Assembly: GCF_902459465.1 (NCBI RefSeq)
Contig: NW_022985702.1
Span: 124,001 to 188,000 of the forward strand
DNA: 64,000 nt
DNA from: Asterias rubens
Taxonomy: Eukaryota > Echinodermata > Asteroidea > Forcipulatida > Asteriidae
Direction: 5' to 3'
The notes under the pieces are model-generated. The model was not told where the DNA came from, did no database searches, and saw nothing but the letters and a program-made list of their open reading frames with translations. This document shows positions 43,797-52,800 of the stretch, piece after piece; within the stretch, counting starts at the first letter, position 1, and each line of letters opens with the position of its first letter. The position numbers and the translations under genes were made by a program.

Positions 43797-45935
43797 TGGC
43801 ATCAACGCTGTCCTCCAAAGTTGGGTCACACGAGTCGCCTGAATCACTACTGTCCTCGTCGCTGGTGAAGCCTTCTGCAATAAAAAGAAATTAAACTTCT
43901 ACAGCTAGCTTTGATTGCTTTCTGGCACACAAATAAAAATGTGGGCCAATCCGTTGGGTTGGGTGTGTGGGGTTTGGGGTGTACAGTGAATGATGTTCAA
44001 AGGGGGGGGGGGGGGGGTTAGGTGATGACGGCCACAGGCCGAGTTATCAGGCCCCAAAAATAAAGGTTGTACAGTGAATGAATGTTATGGGGGGGGGTAC
44101 CACAGTTTGAATTAATTTGGAAAGACAAGTTAAAAACGGGTTTGTTCACCTCCAGTAACATGCAACTCCTCCAAAGATTTGCCATGTTGCGAAACCAAGT
44201 TGCCTCTCTCCAAGCTGAGGAAAAGTCTAGACAGTTTGGTAACCCTCTGGACAGTGTCTGGCAGCTGGTACTACTCACGATGGACCCGCAAATCATGACC
44301 CATGAAGTCTGCAAGTGTTTCAAGCTGATGATCATTCAAGGCCAGAATTTGTGAAACAGTCGCTACATGTTTACGAAGCTTTGTAGACCGCATGCTACCA
44401 GCATTCTCAAGGCCCGCCTCATTTGCATATGCTCGTAGACAGTCGCTTCCCCGTATATGATCTGAGCCTCCGTAACAACTTCGTGCGAATAAGAACATAT
44501 TGTCTTGTGCCACTCCAGCTGCATTTCTATTTGCGACCAGAGCCTTCAACCACGCCATCACATCAGTACCAAGAAGCACAGGAACAGTTCTGCCCCTCTT
44601 ACCAACTATTTCAATGACTTTGAACATTTTACAGAGGTGCCGTTCAAGATCAGTCATCACGCAATCACAATTCACAATGACTGCACTACTGCGCTAGTGA
44701 AAATCTTCCAGTTTCATTTTGGATACTTCCCCCTGTCGTCTGCGGTTGAAGATAATGAGATGGCACAGTGTGACTTCATTCAATTTCTTCCAAGCTGGTG
44801 TAATTTCATGGTCCTTAGCAGAGTGTAGGAGCTGCACTACCCTGTTGCCAGTTTCATGAAGGAACGATGAGATTTTCACCACATCTGCATTTGTGGGGAG
44901 ATCAGCACGTTTGTTGCGCTTTCCTTGGTACAGTGTTCTGTGGGCATGGGTTGACACAAGTTCTGGCCACTTAATTTCACATAACTGCCTAAACTGTTCG
45001 GCCTGTTCCGCTTTTTGCCTAAGATTAAACTCTAAAGCACTTGCTTGCAGTATGAGTGCACATCTCTTGATGGAATGTCCAATCTTGAGTGCTAGAGATG
45101 GAACGTGATACATCTGTTTTCCTTCACTGAAGCCGGCGACATCATGAACAGCCTTGACGATATCATTCAGATGGCGGGGATGCACGAATACTTCCAGTGA
45201 TGCATTTGGTTGGTGGGTGTTTTGTCTCAGTTGTATAACAAGACGACCAAGTTCTCGTAGTTTGTTCCGAGTGTAGCCATGTTGTGTAACATCGTGGCCA
45301 CTTGGCCACAATGTTACACGTTTGGCAACTTCCAGAATCAAAGAATCATTCTTGACAATCAGACCAACATTGTCTCTCCTCATAGAACTAAGAACCTTGT
45401 TCAACTGGAAAGATACACCAGCAGGGGTGTTGGTTTTAACAAATCACTCTTGTTAGCTACTCGCCCCCTAACACGACCTATCCTACTGCTACCATCAGTC
45501 TGTGCAGGGAGCCGAGCTTAAGTGGGCACTGATGACGCCAAAGATCAAGACGCACGTAATAGCCATAACAATGTATGCATGGTCCATATGCGTGTGGAGA
45601 TGCCTCATGATTTGGTCTGTATACTATAATAAGGACACTCTTTCCCTTTCTAAGTACTTGGCAATTGTGTCTGTGATTACCGATATTGCGGATGTATAAC
45701 AGAAGTTTCTTGCGGGCACTATAACGTCGGTCTCCGATGCTATCTCTACAACTTCCCTCTCCTCTTTGTGACGCGACTGAAGATAACGGGGTAACTTGGC
45801 CTGAGGCTCATCACAGTAAAAGCAATAGTGTTTTTTGTCCCATTTCCTTTGTCTGACTGTTACGGCACACTTCTCACTAGAATCATTTGTTTCACATCCT
45901 ACAGCTTCATTGCTTTGGTGAAGCTCGGCAGTTTC

Positions 45936-46155
45936 TAAAATAGCTTGTGGGTCACCGTCATTCCAGGAACTGGTGTTGGGGTTGACAGAACTTGAAGGAT
46001 CAGACTGAAAAATAGCTTGTGGGTCATCGTCATCCCAGGAACTGGTGTTGGGGTTGACAGACCTTGAAGGATCAGACTGAAAAATAGCTTGTGGGTCATC
46101 GTCATCCCTGCAATTGGTGTTGGGGTTGACAGACCTTGAAGTATCAGACTGAAAA
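45936..46155 (-). repeat. 72-bp coding tandem repeat, three units
   Basis: AATAGCTTGTGGGTCA recurs at exact 72-bp spacing (anchor T at 45941, 46013 and 46085). Each unit encodes QSDPSRSVNPNTSSWDDDDP plus QAIF with minor changes. Confidence 0.85.
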
Positions 46156-46315
46156 CCTGATGTTTGATGGGCCAGCTAGCAAGGAAAAGATAAATGACAT
46201 AATTAACACCACTGAGATATGATTAGGATTATGACACGAATTAAATATATAGTGGATCAGCGTGCCCTTAAATTGATAGGCAAATAATACATGATCACTA
46301 AGCTAGTCAGAACTT

Positions 46316-46592
46316 AAAGGAACTCGTTTCCTTGGATCGGTCGAGTTGGTCTATGAAAAGCGTTTGAAACCGTTTGTTATGAAATGCATATGGTTAGAAA
46401 GATGTTTTACAAGTAGAATATAATGATCCACACAAGTATCACTCAAAATTGCACGGTTTTCATTTTACGTCGCGAACGAACACGGTCGGCCATTTATGGG
46501 AGTCCAAGTTTAAACTCCCATAAATGGCCGACCGTGTCTGTCGACGAGGTAAAACAAAAACCACGCAATTTCGAGGCATATTTGATACTCTT
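46316..46592 (-). repeat. palindromic fold-back repeat
   Basis: A perfect 24-bp inverted repeat (46480-46503 and 46514-46537; arm contains CGGTCGGCCATTTATGGGAG) encloses a 10-nt loop. The imperfect pairing extends outward to about 46463-46554. The flanks match the half copy at 10985-11190. Its edge coincides with the last codons of the neighbouring DDE-like gene remnant. Confidence 0.8.
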
Positions 46593-47617
46593 CATGGCAA
46601 TGTCGAATACCTGTGCTTCTTTTTCCAGTCTTTCTGCTGGTGTCAGTTTGGACTGAGCAGGTGGCCGATTTTCCCCAGGCAATATACTTGGAAGATGCAC
46701 TGAAGAAAGCAACTTGCTAAGTGGAAACCAACCATGCTCAATCGGGTTAAGGGCGGAATTTTTGGGGGCGTACTTCGTCAGGCACAGAAAATCGAGGTCG
46801 ATTTGCCTAAAAAGTCTGGAGAGATATATTAGCTGTCCATGATGAGTCATTCCAATCCGGGCCCCCATCGACAATCAGTACTGCTCCAGTTTGCCCCTTT
46901 CTTTTCGACTCTCCTAAAACCTTATGAATTTTTTGTGAACTGTTGACCATGTAGACGGGTCCAGTTCTGGGGTAAAGAGTTTGGGATGACCAAGTACATC
47001 TTTAACAGTCCTTGGTGAGTCAGCCTTTCTGGTGAATTCCATTTACCCACACGGGGTGATCAGATAGCCCGAGCCTTGAGGGAAGTCATGATCGGGATAA
47101 TTAGGCGAGTCGTTGAGAATGTGGAACTTGCCGACCTTGTGATATCGGCTCACAGCCATACCGCCTACATGAATCTTGTCCATGCAGTCGCATGAAAAAA
47201 TTGCGACTCCATGGTGAAATTCTGCCGTAAACTCCATTCTGTACTTTACTCTGCAGCTGCAAAAGGCAGAGTCTACATGAAACGCCCGCTCATCGTTCCT
47301 CTTGGCCGGGACCTTCGCCTCAATCAGTCCTTTGTAGGCACTGCTTGCTCGTCGGGTTTTGTTTGGAGGAACCATCAACTTTTCGCAAGCTGACATACAT
47401 ATGGACAGTTCAGGTATTTCATCCTCAAGGTGACTCTTCAATGCAGGAATGGAAGTACCACAGGCTCTGCCAACACTGCAACGCCGTCTTGCATCTGCTG
47501 CATAGCTTTGCTGGGCTACGAAACCAGTGGCAGTCTCCACAAGTTGGGGAAAATCTTGTGAAGTGCAGGACGTCCAGCTCCTTTCTTGGGGCAGGTACTC
47601 ATTCGCCTGTACACTGA
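46590..47617 (-). pseudogene. uncharacterised DDE-like transposase family (copy 2), frameshifted
   Basis: In minus-strand order: a GRPALHKIFPNL start motif; ARRRCSVGRACGTSIPALKS; MVPPNKTRRASSAYKGLIEA; VPAKRNDERAF; AIFSCDCMDKIHVGG with an Asp; RYHKVGKFHILNDSPNYPDH; and FPQGSGYLITPCG at a stop (47043). After further frame changes come VLIVDGGPDWND (an Asp in a strand-like setting) and YAPKNSALNPIEHGWFPLSK (a Glu in an N-P-I-E-H-x-W box). The three acidic positions in these settings match the layout of RNase-H-fold DDE enzymes. NPIEHxW is close to the Tc1/IS630 NPIExxW box. At least two frameshifts make this copy non-functional. I recognise the pattern only as an uncharacterised invertebrate protein family. 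Confidence 0.55.
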
Positions 47618-47649
47618 AAACAAAAACTGGTCATGCTGACAAGATAAAT

Positions 47650-48320
47650 CTTATATTGCCACTATGTCTGTACTGAAGTTTTAAACGTGTCATCATTTTG
47701 TTCATTTCTCGTCAGCATCTTGTGTACATCTTGTTAACATCTTGGCACTATTTGGTTAAACATCTCGTCACTAAAAAACAATTTTTTTAATAATTGTTTT
47801 TATGTTGTCACTATCTTGTGTACATCTCGTCACTATCTTGTCGTCATCATCTTGTTCTCGACTCATCACCACCTTGTTTATAACTCCCCTTACCCAACTT
47901 TGGTGTCATTTAAGTGCATTTCTAGTGCTGTTCTGGTGCAGGCGTTTTTTTTAAATTGGTGTACACCAAAACTGCACCACACTTTGTTCTTGGTGTTCTT
48001 TTGGTGGAGCTAATGGGAAAATTTGTACATGTTGGTGCAGTATTGGTGCGTTCCAATTATGTAAATTAGCACCAATTTAGCACCAATGGTGTCAAATTGG
48101 TGTAGAGGAAATTGGTGCCATTTTGGTGCTTACAATATTGGTGCAGTTTTGGTGCGTTCCAATTATTTAAATTAGCACCAATATAGCACCAGTGGTGTCA
48201 AATTGGTGTATTTAACAAATTGGTGCCACTTTTGTGTTTTTTATTGGTGCAGATTAGGTGCGGTCTATAATTAAAACTAGCACTAATTTTGCACCAGTGG
48301 TGTCTTTGAAATTGAAGTTA
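47650..48320. repeat. two neighbouring tandem-repeat tracts
   Basis: 47690-47880 repeats CATCTTGT(G/T)TACATC(T/A)(C/T)GTCACTATC-like phrases. 47930-48320 repeats ATTAGCACCAATTTAGCACC, AGTGGTGTCAAATTGGTGTA and TTGGTGCAGTTTTGGTGCGT with a unit of about 110-120 bp, three to four diverged copies. Neither is coding. Confidence 0.6.
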
Positions 48321-48329
48321 CATACAATA

Positions 48330-48934
48330 GTGTTTATATATATATGTTGCAGTAAACTGGTGGCATTTTGGTGAAGGTTGCTATGGGCTGGAGAATTGTT
48401 TATTTTTAGAGATAAAATATGCAATTTTTGCTCATAATATTTAACCCTAGAAAATGTTCTCATTAAATAGTACATACAATAAGAGTATCATTCGCAAAAC
48501 TTCACCTCTGCGTACGCGGATAAATGTTTGGCCCACTGTGTGAGTCGGTATGAATAGGCTATAATAGTCACAATACAGGAAGAAATTCACGTTATACATA
48601 AATTTGCAGGAACAAATTGCAAGAGGTTTATTTCCACTCAAACTATACAAATAAAGAATGTTAAACCAGAAAGTATTTAAAGTGACTCTAATTTAACTTC
48701 ATCCCTTCAGTGCAACAAGTCCATTTAAGCAACAAGGTTGTGTCTTGCACGAAACTGCTCTGTGCAACAATGTCGTGCCTCTGCGACCGTTGACTTTGTG
48801 TGTACATTCAGGCTCTTTTAAGCAAGTTATGACAGGTCGTCATTCAACTGAAAACTTGCATTTTGCAAAGATGTTAACTTCAAAGATAAACAACCAATTG
48901 CGGCACCAAGGTTATAAAATGACGTAGAGTAAAC
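48330..48934. other. no gene seen
   Basis: This is the left flank of the large transposon; there is no coding signal. Confidence 0.4.
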
Positions 48935-48936
48935 AT

Positions 48937-48960
48937 CCCTACTAGAAAAATCAGTCATCA
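48937..48960 (+). repeat. left terminal inverted repeat
   Basis: It begins CCCTACTAGAAAAATCAG and pairs perfectly with 62202-62225. It resembles the CACTACAAGAAAA ends of plant CACTA elements. Confidence 0.9.
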
Positions 48961-49450
48961 TGATGACTTAATTTGGTCATCAATGCAAAAGAGGCATCAG
49001 AGGCATCAAAAGGGCAGCATTTGGAACCCTCAAATAAAGAAACAAATAGGGATTTAAAGTCATCAACAGTCATCATAATGATGACTATTTGATGAAACAG
49101 GCATCAAATAGTCATCATTTGTGATCAGGCATCACAACCGATGACTCTTTGATGCCTGATCACAAACAGTCATCAGTTATCGGGCATCAAATAGTCATCC
49201 AACAGTCAATCAGGAACCAAACAGGCATCAGTTGGGATCAGGCATCAAACGGGCATCAAACAGTCATCAGTTGGGATCAGGCATCAAATGGGCATGAAAC
49301 AGTCATCAGTTGGGATCAGGCATCAAAACAGTCATCAGTTGGGATCAGGCATCAAACAGGCATCAGTTGGGATCAGGCATCAAACGGGCATCAAACAGTC
49401 ATCAAAAGGCATCAAATAGTCATCAAAAGGCATCAAATAGTCATCAAAGA
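48950..49450 (+). repeat. left subterminal repeat array
   Basis: AGTCATCA and GGCATCA motifs alternate about every 10-25 bp, with a higher-order unit (CAGTTGGGATCAGGCATCAA) repeated several times at 49226-49390. An open frame across it is a by-product. Confidence 0.85.
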
Positions 49451-49756
49451 GTAATGAATTATGCAAGAAAAAAAAACCATAAAAGCACAATAATTCACTC
49501 AAAATGCAGCATGTTGAAATACAAATACAACCCTGGTTGCTTCCTTTATTCTATTGTTGCGTTAAAGACGTGCTTGAACAAAAATGTCAAGTCATGAGTT
49601 TTGCTGATCTTATTCACTTCAAATGTTTTCAATAAATAAGGAAATCGAGACATATGATTATAAATAGATTTACGAAAAGCCTCGTTACATTAATCAATCT
49701 GAAATCATTAGAGCTGGGAGGTTGGGGCCTTAAAAAACATTCTGCTGAGGTATGTG

Positions 49757-49762
49757 TTTATT
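49757..49762 (-). terminator. polyadenylation signal of the BEN gene
   Basis: AATAAA on the minus strand, about 45 nt after the stop codon (49807-49809). Confidence 0.5.
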
Positions 49763-49806
49763 AAAAGTTACAGGCATTATATTGATTCTGACGATTTCTG
49801 TCTTCT

Positions 49807-52800
49807 TCAAAGGTTGATTTTGTTTTCAACCGCAAGTTGAGAGATGAAACCTTGAAAAGAAATAAATATGAAAGAAAATCTATTAAACAAATTTTCATAA
49901 GAGAGAGCAAAGATTTTAAAAGCACTAAACATCTGCATCCGTGTTTTATCTGTCATGGCAAAATTGATGTATGTTGTGTAGCCACAAGCCCTGTGGTTTT
50001 TGGAGATTGCCAAACTGGAACTACCTGTTATTGCATGGGACTCACATGACAATATATAAAGTATTTTTGTACTCAAAAGTGCAAAGAAAAATAATTGCTC
50101 ATGCATGAGCTTGAGGTATTATCTTGTTGAGAAAGAGGATGTAAGTGTACTCCAGATATCTAATAGTTACATACTTTTAACAGCTTGTACAGCACTCTCT
50201 GGTAGGGCCTCTCTGCTGTATTCTTTTCCTCTTTGGCCCTTGCAACATGATTTGCTGAGTTGTTCCCTAGAGAACAGCGTCAAAAGGAGGTTCTTCACAA
50301 CGACCTTTAGTCCCTTCGTCCCTTTTTCCCCAAGTGATGCCTTAACTGCATCCAACTGTTTCTCAGTGATGAACACTCCTGGATGAATTTGAACTTTTTG
50401 AATGCCACAGCTTTAATGAAGGATCAAAATAAAGAAAAGATAAATTAAAGTTACACTAACAAAACTTCATTTTCAATTTGCACAAAGAAAAATGAAGAGG
50501 TTTAAGTCCTGGTTCAGTCAAACTTTATTTCCACAATTCCACAATCCAAACTCGTTTTAAAATATTCCCGGTCAGTTTAAATTCTTGTTGCCTGTCAAAC
50601 AAACACAATGACAATGTATCATTTACTGTTATATCAGTTCACTCACAGACTGAACAGAATGCTTAAATGGGAAACCGATGGCAATCCCTGTGCCATTAGT
50701 CTGAAGCATAAAAGGCCTATGTAGCCTCTTTGGGGTCGCATCGTTTGGATGGCTCGGAGGGACGGTGAGCTGGTACATGTACAGTTTATATTAATTTAAA
50801 GAACCCAACTGCATGTATCGTGAAAGAGGGGATTACCCTCAGCATCTCTGGTTGGCAGTCTATAAATATGTATACCCATGTAATTATTATTAATACATGC
50901 TTACTCAGAGCAGGCCCAGGGCTTGACTTGGTCTCTCCTAACTTTTCCTGAAGCTGCAGGTTTCTCTCCTTCGACTCAGCCAGCTCATTCTTTAGGTCCG
51001 CTATCTGTTTCCGCAGCTCCACATTCTCTCCCAGGCATTCCTGGTAGGCCTGGTATGAGTCGTTTCTCCCCAGGAGCTGGGTATAATACCCATCAGGCCG
51101 ATACTCAGGGAAAAGGTACGATGGATATGTGGCCGTTGGATGCGGAAGTGCAGACCAATTTGTGTAATTGTTCTGCAAATACAAATATGTAAGAAAAAAA
51201 TCATACAGAATAGTACATGTAGATCAAGAGTAATAAACATTAAAAAACACCCACATCAGATTAAACAAATTGACAGCTTGATGATCATCTTCCCTACCTG
51301 TGGTGGTTGTTGTTGTGTCAGTGGTGAGGTTGTCACTCCTGGCAAGTTCTCTGAGGCTGGGTGATAGGTAGAGGCAGTTGCCTGCTCATTATGGGTATTA
51401 GAGTCATTGCATACATTATATGATATTGAATCAAATTGTTTTAATCGCATCAGCTGCTTGCCAAAAAATAAGATTTTTTTTTCATTTTGTAGCATGACTT
51501 GGAATCAGTAACTATTCTTCCTTCTAAATTTCAATAAATTTCACCCTAAACCTATTAATTGAGCCTAGCTTTCGTACCTGTGGTGGTTGTTGTTGTTGTG
51601 TCAGTGGTGGGGTTGTCACTCTTGGCAAGTTCTCTGAGGCTGTGTGATAGGTAGAGGCAGTTGCCTGCTCATCGTTGCAGGGAAGCTGTATGAATGCAAT
51701 ACACATACACATGAAAACGAAACTGATTTATGAAAGCCTCGGCAAGGTTACACTTTCATCTGGGTACACACTCTTTGTGAATTCTAACATATTGGGTATT
51801 AGAGTCATTGCATACATTATATGATATTGAATCAAATTGTTTTAATCGCATCAGCTGCTTGCCAAAAAATAAGATGTTTTTTCATTTCGTAGCATGACTT
51901 GGAATCAGTAATTATTCTCCCTTCTAAATTTCAATAAATTTCACCCTAAACCTATTAATTGAGCCTAGCTTTAATAATCGTCTTTCGTACCTGTGGTGGT
52001 TGTTGTTGTTGTGTCAGTGGTGGGGTTGTCACTCTTGGCAAGTTCTCTGAGGCTGGGTGATAGGTAGAGGCAGTTGCCTGCTCATCGTTGCAGGGAAGCT
52101 GTATGAATGCAATACACATACACATGTAAATGAAACTGATTGTGAAAGCCTCGGCAAGGTTACACTTTCAAAATGTAAAACAAAATCCAAAGCTGGGTCA
52201 AACATGTTTTCCCCTGGATACTTGGCAGTTTAATAATCAACTTTCCTACTGTACCTGTGACAGTGCGGTGGTCGAGCCAGATGGTTTTCCCTTCAACTTC
52301 TCTAAAATGCCTTGGCACATCTTTTTACTAGCTTCTAATTTTGGGTTTGGAGCTGCTCGCTTCTTTGCACCTGCAAGCTCGGTGGCCTTGGGGGCATTTT
52401 TTTTCCCGGTTGCCTTGGAGACAGTTGTCGTGTCGGTGGTCTTGGGGGTTGCTGTCTTCCCTGTTGCCTTGGAGACAGTTGTCGTGATGGTGGTCTTGGG
52501 GGTTGCTGTCTTCCTAATTGCCTTGGAGACAGTTGTCATCTCGGTGGTCTTGGGGGTTGCGGTCTTCTTTGGCGCAGGGTTTGTGATGCCATCAATTTGT
52601 TGGCACACAGCTCTCATGGCATCTTGTAGTTCTTCCTGGGAGTCTGGACAAAAGGAACATCACTGTGGTTGTTTCTTTCTATTACTAGTGTACATTAAAA
52701 GTTTAAAATGTATGCACTTACTGTAATTTTTTTTTTTTAAGAGTACAAGAATACACAGTATACCAGACGACCAGTAAATACATGAAGTATGCCACTCTTG

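Larger units (their letters stand above)
42064..46175 (-). pseudogene. tyrosine-recombinase-like gene with zinc-finger N-terminus, decayed
   Basis: The minus-strand exons I infer are 45681-46175, 44150-45499, 43797-43874 and 42064-42170, with AG/GT borders and matching phases. Exon 1 has three 24-residue repeats and then a C2H2-like motif (HYCFYCDEPQAKLPRYLQSR, HKEE). Exon 2 carries the recombinase fold: the Arg box LIIFNRRRQGEVSKMKLED, IVGKRGRTVPVLL, RSTKLRKHVATVSQ (the second Arg) and LADFMGHDLRVHRE, with a Tyr two codons on. This order (R...RH/K...GH...Y) fits phage-integrase-type recombinases such as Cryptons and their domesticated relatives. Defects: a frameshift at a CCCC run near 45420, and in-frame TAG stops at 44694-44696 and at 44271-44273, the latter directly before the presumed catalytic Tyr. 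Exon 3 is acidic (TSDEDSSDSGDSCDP), and exon 4 ends KRRPWTAQDKKDVT. Confidence 0.65.

Noticed and set aside
47690-47880. Possible start of the recombinase or DDE gene in the CTTGT-rich tract
   Set aside because: The tract is a simple tandem repeat with stops in all useful frames.
48937-49450. CRISPR-like array
   Set aside because: Repeats are short, irregular and overlapping, without unique spacers; the genome is eukaryotic and the array borders a transposon end.
49149-49454. Open frame of about 100 codons across the left subterminal array
   Set aside because: It is produced by the repetitive GGCATCA/AGTCATC words; there are no splice or start signals and no protein-like composition.
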